Part shown: positions 10,554-22,040 of the stretch, piece after piece
How the letters are laid out: each line of letters starts with the position of its first letter
How positions within the stretch are numbered: position 1 is the first letter of the stretch
Program-made: the position numbers and the translations under genes
The notes under the pieces: model-generated
Told to the model about the DNA's origin: nothing
Database searches by the model: none
The model's input: the letters and a program-made list of their open reading frames with translations, nothing else
Origin: Sciurus carolinensis
Lineage: Eukaryota > Chordata > Mammalia > Rodentia > Sciuridae
Assembly (NCBI RefSeq): GCF_902686445.1
Contig: NC_062218.1
Span: forward strand, 133,285,241 to 133,349,240
DNA length: 64,000 nt
Direction: 5' to 3'

Positions 10554-10558
<5 letters not shown>
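10384..10558 (+). mobile_element. B1-dID composite SINE
   Basis: The left part is 7SL-like (ccaggcacagcggcacagcctgtaatccca, gggaggctgaggcagga). The right part is ID/tRNA-like (gggtagggataaagctcagtagta ... gttcaaccccaatactgc). This fused SINE type is known from squirrels and dormice. It runs straight into a (TTA)n microsatellite, as A-rich SINE tails often do. Confidence 0.85.

Positions 10559-10559
<1 letters not shown>

Positions 10560-10592
<33 letters not shown>
10560..10592. repeat. (TTA)11 microsatellite
   Basis: About eleven perfect TTA/TAT units directly after the SINE tail. Confidence 0.95.
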
Positions 10593-10593
<1 letters not shown>

Positions 10594-10654
10594 AATGAAT
10601 GGCAACATGAAACACCCTGGGATCAGGAACAAAGCAAAAATGTCTGCTCATAAA

Positions 10655-10890
10655 ATTTATATTCAGCATGGTACTAGACATTCTGGCCTGTGTGACAAGT
10701 CAAGAAAATAAATCGAAAGTATCCATTTTAGATTCACAAGCTATATGATCTTCTATATAGAAATTTCAATGGAATATAAAATAACTACTAGCATAACTGA
10801 GTTTAGCAAGGTTTCACCATACAAAATCAATGAACAAAAATGAGTTGTAGTCCTATAGGTTTGAAAAGGACTATTAGAATTGACAAAAAA
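10655..10890 (+). mobile_element. L1M ORF2 fragment
   Basis: Diverged but recognisable L1M reverse-transcriptase region (tactagacattctggcctgtg ... tgagtttagcaaggtttcacc). No open frame. Confidence 0.6.
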
Positions 10891-11029
10891 AGAAATATAA
10901 TGATATCTGAACAAGTAGATGATATCAATGAATAAACAGATTATAAAAAAGAAATCAATAGAAATGATGTGTCTAAAAAGTACAAAACTTAAATGAAAAA
11001 TTTACTACCACTCCCAACAGTAAAATATA

Positions 11030-12500
11030 ATGAACAAAGGAAAGAACTGCAGATCACCTGAGATTATCCAGTCTAAGAAACAGAAAGAAAAAAAGAACAA
11101 GGAAAAATGAACAGATTATTAGAAACTGTGGGACACCAACAGCATACCAATATATGCCCCACAGGAATCCCAGAAGGGGAAGAAGACAAAGAAAGAGTTA
11201 GACTATCTGAAGAAATAACACCCAAAACTTCCCAAATTTCATGAAGGACATGAATCTACACTTTCAAAAATTTCAATAAACCTCAATTATGGTAAAATCA
11301 GAGATTCACACTGAGATAGATAATCAGATTGCTGAAAGCAAAAGACAGCAAAGAGAGAAATGACCCAGTGCAAACAAAAGATCCTCAATAAGATTAGAAG
11401 CTGTTCCTCATCAGAAATCATGAAAGTGACTTAAACTGTTGAAAAAATCAAACTGTCAACAAACAAACGTATGTCCATTAAAACTGTCCTTCAAAAATGA
11501 AGTAGAAATTAAGACATTCTCAGATAAAAGCTGAGGGAGTTTTGTTGCTATTAGAGTCTCCCTAAAAGAAATATTAAAAGGAGCCCTTCAGGAGGAAATG
11601 AAAAGACTCTAGACAGTAAATCAAATCTATATGAAGAAATAAAGACCATCAGTAAATATAATGGCATAAGTAAATATAAAAAGTCATTATTACTATATTT
11701 TAGTTTGTAATTATTTTTCTATATGATTTATAGAACAATAATTATAAATCTATGTTAATAACATAGAATGTATACAGATATAATTTGCGACAATAACAAA
11801 AAAGGAATGACGTGTAGAAACAAAGTTTTTGTACACTGTTAAAAATAAGTTGGCATTAATTCAAACTAGGTTGTTATAAATTGAATGTTGATGCTAATCC
11901 CCATTGTAACCAGTAGGCAGAAAAGGAAATGACAAGGGAATCAATGGTACACAAGAAAAAAAAAATTAATCACAAAAGGAAATAAGGGAAGAATTAAAGA
12001 ACAAAAATATGTAAGATGTATGGAAAAAATCACATAAATAACAGAAGTAAACCCTTCCTTTTGGAAAACTACTTTAAATTACAATTGATTAAACTCTCCA
12101 GTTAAAATCCAGAGATTGTCATCAGGCATTTAAAAGGAAAAATGATATAGATACGTGCTATCTTAAACAAATTAACCTTAAATCCAAAGACACAAATGTT
12201 TTGAAAGTATATGTTTGGAAAAGGATATTCTATGCAAACAATATTCAGAAAAGAAAGCTGGTATAGTTATGTCAGACAAAATAAACATTGTCACAAGAGT
12301 CAAAAAAGGATGTTGATAAAAGAGTAATCAATAAGATATAACAATTACAAAAATATGCCCCTACAAACAGAACCCAAAAATTCTTGAAGCAAAACTAATA
12401 GAATTAAAGGGAGAAATAGACAGTTCTAAAATAATAGTTGGAGATTTTTACATAGTACTAGAAGTCTAGCCAGAGCAATTATTCCAGAAAAAGAAAAGAC
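11030..12500 (+). mobile_element. L1M fragment: end of ORF1, spacer, start of ORF2
   Basis: In order, the text follows old L1M: ORF1 C-terminal region (ccagtctaagaaacagaaag, gtgggacaccaacagc, aacttcccaaatttcatgaa, catcagaaatcatgaa), the ORF1-ORF2 spacer (tatgttaataacatagaatgtata), then ORF2 start (aaactctccagttaaaatccagagatt, gtcagacaaaataaacat, gaattaaagggagaaatagac). Many stops. It is a long, old and fairly continuous copy. Confidence 0.7.
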
Positions 12501-12904
12501 ATCCAAAGTAGAACTGAAGTAGTGCCTACTACATATTAGCAGTTTAGTAATTTACTATATTAATTTAAATAGTAGTTTAATGTATAATTCAAGTATATGC
12601 ATAGAGTGTTAGCCCAGAGGCTGGTACTCTGGAAGCATCTGATAAATGTAATCACCATTACTGGGCCTGGTAACTGTTCTAAACAGGAGTTTTCTTCTCT
12701 GGGTACAAGCATCTCAGCACAGGTGGAAAAGCTAGTCTCATTCTCTAGTCTACCAGAGGTCTGCACAGTTTTTTCCTCTAAGTAATTAGCTCTATTCTCT
12801 CCTGGTGCACTCTTATTTTATATAGGCCCAAATTATGTGAATCTGAAATCACATGCTGAAAACCATTCGTAAAGTATTACTTGGTACATAATTTTTGAAG
12901 ATAA

Positions 12905-13042
12905 TTTGAATCGCTCCAATTTCAGGATTGTGTGTATGTGTGTGTGCATGCGCACACACATACTTGTGGGGCACATAGAACCCAGGGCTTCATGCATGCT
13001 AGTCAAGCATTTTGTCATTGAACTACACCCCTAACTCCTCGC
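12905..13042 (-). mobile_element. ID SINE fragment, antisense, with TG/CA tract
   Basis: The text gaacccagggcttcatgcatgctagtcaagcattttgtcattgaactacacccctaac is the reverse complement of the ID promoter region (A and B boxes). It begins with a short TG/CA-rich tract at 12928-12962. Confidence 0.75.
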
Positions 13043-13901
13043 TCCAAATTTTTTCAGAAGTGAATTGTAGGAGTGATTTTTAAAATGATCCCTCTTGGGC
13101 ATGTGGCCACAAAACACAATATGGCCACATGGTGGTGCCATTTAGGTAGTCACCAAATTATCACCATCATTCCTCAGTCTTGAGACCCAGGCAGCTAGAT
13201 CCCAGCATCTCAACCTCTGCAGTTGGTTTCCAGGAATGTGCTGTTTAAAAATTCTTATCATGATGTAAGATAAGTATCCACTAGGTGTCGTGTTAGTGCC
13301 AGAGCTGAGAAGCATCAACAAGAATCAGTGTTTGAGTCTGTGAGAGAAGACAAAAAGGTCATGGAGATGTGAGACACTATTAAGGCAGAAATATGCAACA
13401 AAGACTGTAAATAAATGGGCACCAAGAAAAACACACACACAAACACAAACACACACATCTAGAGGGAAAATTAGTCTTGGCAGATGTATTTTGATTATAT
13501 ATGATCTTCAAAAGCACATTATTTGCAATAAAATGGAACCACTTTGAAAAGTTGAGGCATTACTGACAAATCTGTCTCTTAGAGCAGGAGAAAGGAATAA
13601 AATCCTGCTCCCCAACAGACCATTAGATATTCGAGAATGTGGGACAGTCCCCATGTTGGTCAGTTTTCAGGGCAAATGAAATCACAGGTATGTCCTGTGC
13701 TGTGAGGAGAGAATACGGTGAGCTGGCAAAGTGGCCTGGTGAAGGTGGGTTAGGGTTGCTGCGACTGAGGGGGCTCCACCTAATGTGTTCCCTGAGACCT
13801 GGGGCAGCAGCCACCCTGACCAGGAAGCAGACAGAACAACTGGCAGGTGTCTAGATTCCTGCCCACCTGCCCATCTCCCCTTCCCCATCCCCCCCCAACC
13901 C
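13043..13901. other. Unassigned intergenic stretch
   Basis: Nothing gene-like. Contains an interrupted (AC)n tract at about 13429-13458. Short overlapping ORFs at 13620-14020 on both strands have no family resemblance. Confidence 0.5.
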
Positions 13902-14110
13902 TGCTATGATTTGAATGTGGCCCCCAAAGTTGATGTATTGGGAACTTCTCCCCAAATTCATATGTTGCCATATGTTGATAGAATTTGGAAAAGGGGCCTT
14001 AGGGAGGTAGTTAGAATTAAATAAGGTCACAAAGGTGGGGGCCCCATGATGACATTGGTGACTTTTTACAAAGAAAAAAGAGAGGCCCTAACTAGCATGC
14101 TTTCCCATGG
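13902..14110 (+). mobile_element. MaLR-type LTR fragment
   Basis: Begins tgctatgatttgaatgtggcccccaaagtt, the characteristic start of MST/MLT-class MaLR LTRs, followed by the typical ttgggaactt and ggccttagggaggtagttaga blocks. This is an old solo LTR piece of an endogenous retrovirus-like element. No internal genes. Confidence 0.65.
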
Positions 14111-14611
14111 TATAACGTCAAAGATTGTTGGTCGGCTTTTTAAGCCAACTAACTATCGGCTGTTTACGAGAGACACATAGGATAGAGCTATAGTCCATTC
14201 TACTATAATGTTTGTTTTGAATATTTGAATTTTATCCATTGCAATTTATATAAAAAATTTGAGCCTAATGTGCTCATGTTCATACCTGATTTCATTTGAA
14301 AGAAACACAAAGTGAAAATGCACAAAATAGCACCCAGTCTAATGGCTGCTTTGTACCATATAGAAGGGCCCAGAGAGCACAGGTGCACACACTGCCAACA
14401 CCTACCACCCCTTGACTTCACAGTGTGTGTTATGAGCCACATCCATCCACATTTGGTGTGATGGCTTTCCATTCCATCTAATTTCATATAACCTCCCTTC
14501 CACCACTTCACAATGACTCATAAGCTATAATCCCTCCATCAACCGCTTCAACAAAAAATCTTGAAATTTTGTTGAAGGTAAAACACCATATTTATTTCAG
14601 TGGTTATGAAC

Positions 14612-14709
14612 TTTTTTTTTTCTTTTTTTTTTTGCAGTGCTGGGGATTGAACCCAGGGCCTTGTGCTTGCAAGGCAAGCACTCTACCAACTGAGCTATAT
14701 CCCCAGCCC
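14612..14709 (-). mobile_element. ID SINE, antisense
   Basis: Poly(T) with one C, then gcagtgctggggattgaacccagggcc ... tgagctatatccccagccc, the reverse complement of a full ID element. Flanking tgaactt on both sides is a possible short target-site duplication. Confidence 0.9.
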
Positions 14710-14744
14710 TGAACTTCTTAACTATTTAATCTGCATAAAATTGT

Positions 14745-15825
14745 GCTACCAACTTTTTGGTAAAAGTTTTAATGAGATATAATTCATATACTAAATAATT
14801 CACCCATTTAAAGGGGCATTGAATATATTCAGGGTTTTACAACCATCACCACAATTTTAGAACATTTCTACCACTTTAAAAAGAACTTAGGAATCACTCC
14901 TTATGCTCTCATTCCCCATTCCCTGCCCTATGCAATCACTATTCTACTCTGTTTTCACTTATTTTCCTTCTGTGTATTTTGCACATAAATGAATCTTACG
15001 TATTTTTGTGACTGACCCTCTTTCGCTTTTTATGTTTTCAAGGTTCATTTATGTTATATTTCATTTCTTTTTCTGCCATAATAATATCCCATTGTGTAGA
15101 CATATCATGTTTTATTTACCCATTCATTAGTTGATGGTCATTTGAGGTGTTTCGATCTTGGGACTATTCTGAACAATTCTACCAATAACATTTGTATATA
15201 CATTTGACCATACATTTTTCACTTTTCATGGATATGTCTGTAGAAGTGCAATTGCCAGATCATAAAATAGCTCTTGGTTTAGCTTTCTGAGGAACTGCTA
15301 GAATGTTTCCAAAGTGGCTGTGCCCTTTAACATTCCCACCAACAGTAGGAGGATTCTCATTTCTCCACATCCAACAATTTTTCTTTTCCATCATTTTCAT
15401 TATGGATCTTAGTAGGAGTGAAGTGGTATTTGATTATGGTTTAGACTTGCATATCACTACTGGATTATGATATTGAGTGAGCATCTTTTCATGTGCTTAT
15501 TGGCTATTTGTACATTTTTCACTTTATTATTAAATTATAAGTTCTGGATAGATTCTAGATAAAGCCCCTCATCAGTCATATGATTTGAAAATATCTCTCC
15601 TATTCCATAGGTTGATTTTTCATATATAGCGTTCTCCGATGCACAAAAATGTCTTAATTTTACTGATGTCCATTTTATCTGTTTTCTTTCTTCTTGTTTG
15701 TGCTTTTAATATCATATCTAAGAATTCATGGGGAAACACAAGATCATGAAGATTAACACAGTTTGTTTTCTCCAAAGAGATTTATAGTTTTGCTTTTATA
15801 CTTAGGCCTTAATTCGTTTTGAGTT

Positions 15826-15865
<40 letters not shown>

Positions 15866-16060
15866 GGTACTGGGGATCGAACTCAGGGCCTTGTGCTTGC
15901 AAGGCAAGCACTCTACCAGCTGAGCTAACTCCCCAGCCCGGTTGAGTTAATTTTTATATTGTGTGAAATAAAAGTCTTATTTAATCACATGTAGTTATCC
16001 ACTGGTACCAGTTCCATTTGCTGAAAAGGCTATTTCTTCCCCAGGAGACTTGTCAAAACA
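14745..16060 (-). mobile_element. L1M 3' end, antisense, split by a younger ID SINE
   Basis: The plus strand reads as reverse-complement old L1 3' UTR (taatgagatataattcatatac ... ccatcaccacaattttagaac), then ORF2 tail (cccaccaacagtagga, caacagttt-like blocks), then further ORF2 on the far side of the ID element (gttgagttaatttttatattgtg ... ccatttgctgaaaagg). Strongly diverged. Confidence 0.7.
15829..15940 (-). mobile_element. ID SINE with long poly(T), nested in L1M
   Basis: About 35 T, then gcggtactggggatcgaactcagggcc ... gagctaactccccagcc, a nearly intact antisense ID. The sequence ttgagttaattttt occurs on both sides (from 15819 and from 15942), a good target-site duplication. The long uninterrupted tail suggests a recent insertion. 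Confidence 0.93.
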
Positions 16061-16654
16061 TAAATTGATTGAGAAGATTCTAGGAAGATGTAGGAGCCAG
16101 AAGCCCCAGGAATCTGTCTCCCCACCTAGACAACTGCACTATAGAATCTGTCTGATTTAACTATTTTAGAACTCTGAAGTCTATTGCAACTTCCAGGAAA
16201 GGCCAGGATGATAAATTTGGGTCAACTTCAGTTCTTAGCACAGTAGCTGTAACCGGTCCCCCATCTCTCAGCCACTGGAAGCAGCTGTGTACAAGTTCCT
16301 GAGGTAGCCTGCAAACAGTGTGCAAGAGCCAGGGTGGGCGTGAAGGACCTTGTGCTCTAAGTATTGGGGATCTGTGCTCTGACTGCTGTTTGCCACTTTC
16401 CATCAGAGAGGCGCAGGCAGAGGTGGCAGTCATCATTGCACCTCCTCCCATTGTTTGAAGCACCTTCCCCTCCGGCTGAAGTTGTTTCTAGGTTCTAGGG
16501 AATTTAAAAGCCAGTGCCTTTTTAACTCCCTTCATTTTTTCTATTTTTTTCAATTTGGGAACCAGGACATTCAAAAGCAATTGCATATATAGGGAAAATT
16601 AGAAAGTCACCAGGAATGCCTAGAGAAAACAAACCTACTGGGCTCTCAGTTACA
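16061..16654. other. Unassigned intergenic stretch
   Basis: Mixed composition. A 100-codon minus-strand ORF at 16161-16463 resembles nothing that I know. No repeat recognised. Confidence 0.4.
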
Positions 16655-17085
16655 TAAAAGCATACCATATGCAATTATATACAATATCTAGTACCTGATA
16701 GTGATAATAAAGAACTGTGATGCTAATGTATTTACTTACTGTACTATACTTTTATTATTATTTTGGAGTATACTCCTACCTATGAAACAAAGTTTACTGC
16801 AAAACAGTGTGCCATATTACACCAGCAACTCCTCATCCATCTTGTATGCACTGCAACTCTTGATTGCATAATTTTCTTGTGGTTGATTTAATCTTGTGTT
16901 GTTTTGTTCACCACAACCTCCGGAGCAAAGGGCTGTTGTATCTATACCATGAAACTTAAGTGTGTAGTAAGCTATACCATCTAGGTTTGTGTACATACAC
17001 TCTATGGTGGTAACACAAGAAGAACTCACCTAACCGTGCATTTCTCAGAATGTGTCCCCATTGTTAAAGTGACACATGAATGGAT
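16655..17085. mobile_element. MER2/Tigger-like DNA transposon remnant (second copy)
   Basis: Shares the middle block with the copy at 4765-5190 (gataataa... ttattattattttggagtatactcctac, aaaacagtgtg). It ends with text typical of MER2: gctataccatctaggtttgtgtacatacactctatggtgg ... gcatttctcagaatgtgtccccattgttaa. Non-autonomous, no ORF. Confidence 0.7.
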
Positions 17086-17779
17086 TAAAAAAATTCACAG
17101 ATTAATAATGAAAAGATAATACAATAGAAAATAGACAAAATAATTGAAAAGGTACTTCAAAACAGAGTATATCCAAATAACCACAATACATTAAATGTAA
17201 ATTAAACCAAAATGAGAAGATTTACCACTTTCATCATGATATATTTCCCTTCTACCATAAACAACTCAAAAACTAGGCAAAATATATGAAATGATTCTTT
17301 CATACATTGGATAATAAATCAGGCAAATCCTGCAAATATCTCAACTTTCTGGCTAGTGATCCTTTCCGGATCATGGTATTGGGAAGAAACCCAAATTAAA
17401 AGTATGACAGACCTGCTCAACTGAGTAAACAGAACTTAGAATTAGGGAAGAGGAAGCAACTGGAATTTATGTTACAGGATACAGGGCAGAAGCAAATTAG
17501 GTAAAAATATTGCTCCAGAAATCTGCAAAATAGCTCACCTTAAGTCTTTTGCTGACTGGTAAGTTTCATTTGCCTTTGCACAAGACAAACTCCAAGAGAC
17601 TGGGCAGAGGATTACAGGCTGTGCAATTTCCATAACTCAGAAAAGACCAGAAACAACAGCCATTATGAAAGGATTTTGTTGAACATTTAAGAAACTCAGT
17701 AGAAACCCAAGAGCATAAAGCCTTAGTAGGAGGATATCACACTTTAACAGCAAAGTTGAAAAATAACTGTCAAAAGAAT

Positions 17780-18260
17780 CAAGCTGATTTACATGTAATA
17801 TATCTTTCATAATAAATCATATTACCCTTTTACAAAACATAACAAATCCAGACATTCAACATTATAATATTCAAAATATCTAGCATTCAAACAAAAATTA
17901 CTAGACAGTCAAAGAGAAAGGGACCTCAAAACACAATAACAAATAGCCAAGAGAAATAAATCCCATCCATGAGAGAGATGATGGATTAGAAGATGATAGC
18001 TTTTAAAAGATTATGAATATGTTGAAGAACTTAAAAGGAAAACAAATAAACATAATAAATCTAGAAATGGAAGATGTATAAAAGAGTCAAATAAAATCCT
18101 ATAGCTAAAATAATAATAATATCTGAAATTAAAATTTCAGTGAAGGGCTTAACAGATTAGACACTGTAAAAGAAAAGAACCAGGGAATTTGAAGACATAA
18201 CAATAAAAACTATCCATGGAAACCACTAGGAAAAAATACAGACAAAAAACTTAAAGTGAG
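17780..18260 (+). mobile_element. L1M ORF1-region fragment
   Basis: Follows the L1M ORF1 text: tctagcattcaaacaaaaattactagacag, tatgttgaagaacttaaaagg, ctgaaattaaaatttcagtgaaggg. Diverged and non-coding. The stretch 17086-17780 is AT-rich and probably also LINE debris. Confidence 0.55.
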
Positions 18261-18284
18261 TAAAAACTTTAATACTTCCCCAGA

Positions 18285-18679
18285 GAGCCACATGAAAAAA
18301 TGTTCAGTATCACTAATCATAAGGAATATTAAGACCAAAACCACGAGATACCATGTCACATCTCACATCTATTAGGATGGCCACTATCAAAACAACCAAA
18401 AATAATAAGTGTTGCTTAAGATGTGGAGAAATTAGAAACTTGTACATTGTTAGTGAGGATATAAAATGGTGTCACCACTATGGAAAACAATATGGCAGTT
18501 CCTTGAAAAAATAAAAATAGAATTACTATAAGAGCCACAAATCCACTTCTGGGCACAAATTCAAAAGAAGTGACATCAAAGACTTAGAAATATTTGTTCA
18601 CCCATGTTTATAGTAGCATTATTTGCAATAGTCAAAAAGTAGAAGCAATACAAGTGCCATTGACAGATGAAAAAGCATT

Positions 18680-18753
<74 letters not shown>

Positions 18754-19100
18754 GAATATTATTCAAAAATTCTGACACATGCTGTATCAGAGATAAACTC
18801 TGAGATCAATATGTTAAATGCAAGAAGCATTAAAATAAATCAAAAAAGCACAAATACTATGATTCCACATATATGAGTTACTTAGAGTAATCAAATTCAG
18901 AGACAGAAGGTAAAATGTTGGTTACTAGGAGCTAAAGGCAGGGTGCAATGAGAAGATATTGTTTAGTGGTTACAGAGTTTCAATTTTGCAAAACGAAAAG
19001 ATTTCTGGAGCTCAGTGGTGGTGATGGTAGGTAGCACAGCAAGTACTCAATGCCACTGAACTGTTCACTTAAAAAAATGATTAAGAGGTAAGTTTTATGT
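18285..19100 (+). mobile_element. L1M ORF2 end and 3' UTR
   Basis: Recognisable old L1 3' region: cacatgaaaaaatgttcagtatcac, accatgtcacatctcacatctattaggatggc, gatgtggagaaattagaaac, then a 3' UTR (gattccacatatatgagttac ... ttaagaggtaagttttatgtt). It is interrupted by the microsatellite at 18679-18750. Confidence 0.75.
18679..18750. repeat. (TG)n(AG)n compound microsatellite
   Basis: About 16 TG units followed directly by about 20 AG units, inside an L1M copy. Likely to vary in length between individuals. Confidence 0.97.
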
Positions 19101-19108
19101 TGAATAAT

Positions 19109-19332
19109 GAAGAATCGGGCGCAATGGCACACACCTGTAATCCCTGTGGCTCGGGAGGTTGAGGCAGGAGGATGGAAAGTTCAAAGCCAGCCTCAGCAAA
19201 AGCAAGGGGCCAAGCAACTCAGTGAGACCCTGTCTCTAAATAAAATACAAAAAGGGGGGTGGGGATGTGGCTCAGTGGTTGAGTGCCCCTCAGTTCAATC
19301 CCTGTACCCTCCCCCAAAAAATAATAATAATG
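19109..19332 (+). mobile_element. B1-dID composite SINE
   Basis: 7SL-like head (cgggcgcaatggcacacacctgtaatcc, gggaggttgaggcaggagga) joined to an ID-like tail (ggggatgtggctcagtggttgagtgcccc). It ends in an (ATA)n tail. The short sequence aataatgaag occurs on both sides, consistent with a target-site duplication. Confidence 0.9.
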
Positions 19333-20660
19333 AAGGAAGTCTCGGGAAACTATAAGGCAATATGGAGTCGACCAGCATACTTTTCACAGGAGTGCCAGAA
19401 GAAAGAAGAATAAAGACTTTTCCAGATATGCATACAAAAGTTGAAAAAAATTCACCATTAGCATACTAGAAATGTTGAAGTTCTTCAGGCAGAAGGAAAA
19501 TGATACCTGATGAAAATATAGTATAATAAATGATGAATAAATAAGATTTTAAATTCAAATGTCCATAAAAGATGTTACTATTTAAACAAAAATAATAGCA
19601 ATGCATTGCAGGGATTGTGATATGCATGAGTAAAATTAAGGATAATAGCATAAGAGCTGGGAGGAGAAAAACGGAGGTAAACTCTTATAAGGTTCTCAAA
19701 TTACACCTGAATTTGTTACCACTTGAAGGTAGACTATGATGAGTTTAAGGTGTACACTGTAAACATTAAAGCAACTTTTTCCATTAGAAAACAGAGAATA
19801 GTTAATAAGCCATCAAAGAAAATAAAATGGAATCATAGAAAATGATCCAAAAACAAAGGAAGAGAAAGAGGAAAGAGGGAACAAAGAACAGATGAGACAA
19901 ATAGGAAACAGTTATCATGATGACAAATTTAAAACTAAGTATGTTGAAATAACAACTTTAAATCCAAAAGGTCTAATCACCCAATTAAAAACGCAGAATA
20001 AAAAACAAGATTCAACCACATGTAGACTATAAGAATTTACACATTTGAAATATAAAAGCACAAACTGGCTAAAAGTTAAAGTTATAAAAAGATATGCCAT
20101 GCTGTACTGTTATGTCAGACAAAGTATAATCCACAACAGAAAAAAATTAATAAATTGGACTTCATCATAATTAAAACTTCTGCTATTCAAAAGGTATTAA
20201 GAGAATGGAAAGATAAGCCACAGATGAAGAGAAAATATTTGCAAATTATGATAAAGGACTGATAAAGGACTTGTGTTTAGAATATATATAAAGAGTCCTT
20301 AAAAAATCACTAATAAGAAAAGGAATTGCCTGATTTTTAAAACTCCATTGCATTTTTATTAAAAGAATCATTAGAAAGTGAAACACCAACATGATTTTCT
20401 GTACAACACCATAAGAATATTAAAATTTGTAGGCATAAATCTAACAATAATGCTCAAGAGCTCTGCACAAAAAGGATAACTTTCTGTAGAATAAAATAAT
20501 ATCTAAAAATGGAAAGATAATCTGTGCTTATGGATTGTAAGAAAGCCAGTGTTCCCCAAACTAGTCACAGTAATTATAATCAAAGTCCCAACATATGACA
20601 TGTGTCTAGAATCTGACAAAATGATTCTAAAATTTAAATTAGACTGTAAACTTCTTAACT
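19333..20660 (+). mobile_element. Diverged L1M debris
   Basis: AT-rich. Several phrases fit old L1 on the plus strand (tccagatatgcatacaaaagttg, aagaatttacacattt, ttcatcataattaaaacttctgc). No frame is open for more than about 60 codons. Boundaries are not clear. Confidence 0.45.
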
Positions 20661-20716
20661 ATTAACACATAATATTGTTAGTTTTAATATTAACACATAA
20701 TATTGTTAGTTTTCAT
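20661..20716. repeat. 28-bp direct tandem repeat, two copies
   Basis: attaacacataatattgttag begins at 20661 and again at 20689, each followed by tttt and then aat or cat. It lies exactly at the outer edge of the left foldback arm. Confidence 0.9.
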
Positions 20717-20970
20717 TTTTAAGATTTATCCATTTTAGTTGTTCTGTAGTGGCATCTCATTATGGTTTTATTTAGCTTTTCCCTAATTACCACTGAGGTT
20801 GAGCACATTTTTATAATTGGTCATGTGGATTTCAAGTCTTTTGCTCTCTTATTTCTGCCCATTACCAGTCTTTTTCTTTTGATTTGTAGGAGTTCTTAAT
20901 ATATTCTAGACATAATTCCTTTGTCAGTTCTGGTTGTTATTGTTATGTGACAGATTACTCCACAGATTAT
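20695..20970 (-). repeat. Left arm of a long inverted duplication
   Basis: The reverse complement matches 22041-22312 almost base for base over about 270 bp. I count only about eight differences. The content is an old L1M 3' part plus about 35 bp beyond it. Such high identity between arms of an old repeat means the two arms come from one recent duplication, or are kept alike by conversion. Confidence 0.9.
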
Positions 20971-20987
20971 GTGGAGTAATCTGTCAC
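20947..20987. repeat. Perfect 17-bp hairpin with 7-base loop
   Basis: gtgacagattactccac, loop agattat, then gtggagtaatctgtcac: a perfect palindromic stem. It sits at the inner end of the left foldback arm, and its second half resembles the first bases of the right arm (tggagtaatctgtca at 22041). Confidence 0.95.
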
Positions 20988-21352
20988 TTTTGCAAAACAA
21001 GGTGTAAAGACTTACAGTACCAGATATGAAGGCTTTTCTAAAGCTAAGGTAAAGACATGGTGGTGTCAAGACAACACCTAGAAAATGACCCACTTGAAGG
21101 AGACTCTTCACTTAGAACCAGGGTAAAACTAGAGAACAGTATAAAAAGGACGATCTCATAACCAATCATGGAACAATTAGATCCTTATGGGGGGAAAAAA
21201 AAGAAATAAACCTGACTCTCCTCCACTTCACACTACAGAAAAAGCCATTAGAGGTGCCCATAGCTCTAAAAGAAAAAATTAAAATTTGTAAGTGATTTTA
21301 AAAATGGTAAATATCTTCATGACCTTAGACGAAATAAAAGATTCCTTTAAAA
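20988..21352. other. Unassigned spacer of the foldback, part 1
   Basis: AT-rich sequence between hairpin and SINE. No gene or named repeat recognised. Confidence 0.4.
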
Positions 21353-21365
21353 GAATACAAATGCC

Positions 21366-21493
21366 GGGGCTGGGGTTGTGGCTCAGTGGTAGAGCACTTG
21401 CCTAGTATATGTGAGGCACTGGGTTCGAGTCTCAGCACCACATAAAATAAATGAATAAAATAAAGGTCCATAACATCTTAAAATAAAAAAAAG
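21366..21493 (+). mobile_element. ID SINE, sciurid type, with target-site duplication
   Basis: ggggctggggttgtggctcagtggtagagcacttgcctag ... gggttcgagtctcagcac has good A and B box sequences of an RNA polymerase III promoter. The tail carries ataaaataaaggtcc, as in squirrel IDs, then A-rich sequence. The 13 bases gaatacaaatgcc stand at 21353-21365 and 21494-21506. A young insertion. Confidence 0.96.
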
Positions 21494-21506
21494 GAATACA
21501 AATGCC

Positions 21507-22040
21507 ACCAACCAGAAGGAAAATAAATGGAAATAAGATCTTCTGTCCCTTTCACCACCTCCCAAAATACATATTCCATTAAAAGAATGAAAATTAAGAC
21601 AGTGAGTGAGAGGGGAATTTGTAGCACATTGCGGTCAAGCATGTTTTCAAAGATGCCCTTGATAGCATCTCCCCTTTTCTTCAGCATACCCTTCCTTTCC
21701 ATCAAGAGTTAGCAAGTATGGCCTCTGGGTAGGTTCTGACTACTTTGAGAGCATATAGCATCCACCCGGTTTTCTTGGGTTACTCATCTGGAGAAGCCAT
21801 GTCCTGCACACAAAGTCCAACTACTTTGAGATTGTTGTACTGGAAAGGCCATGAAAGGGTACACCAGGCCACAACCCCAGGTGAGCACCCAGATGACATC
21901 CAACCCAGGCAAGACTTCAGATAGCTGACAGCAACCAAACATGCAAGATCCCAACCAAGAATCACACAGTCAAGTCCTTCTAAAATTCTGACCCTAAAAA
22001 ACATGAGCAAAATAATATAGTCTTTGCTTTTCACCACAAC
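21507..22040. other. Unassigned spacer of the foldback, part 2
   Basis: No gene and no repeat family recognised. Short ORFs on both strands of under 100 codons have no supporting features. Confidence 0.4.

Noticed and set aside
14612..14709. tRNA gene suggested by tRNA-like box sequences
   Set aside because: It is an ID SINE of tRNA origin with a poly(A) tail, as are the others at 15829, 21366, 26066, 44397, 56540 and 63895. No intact cloverleaf tRNA gene is seen.
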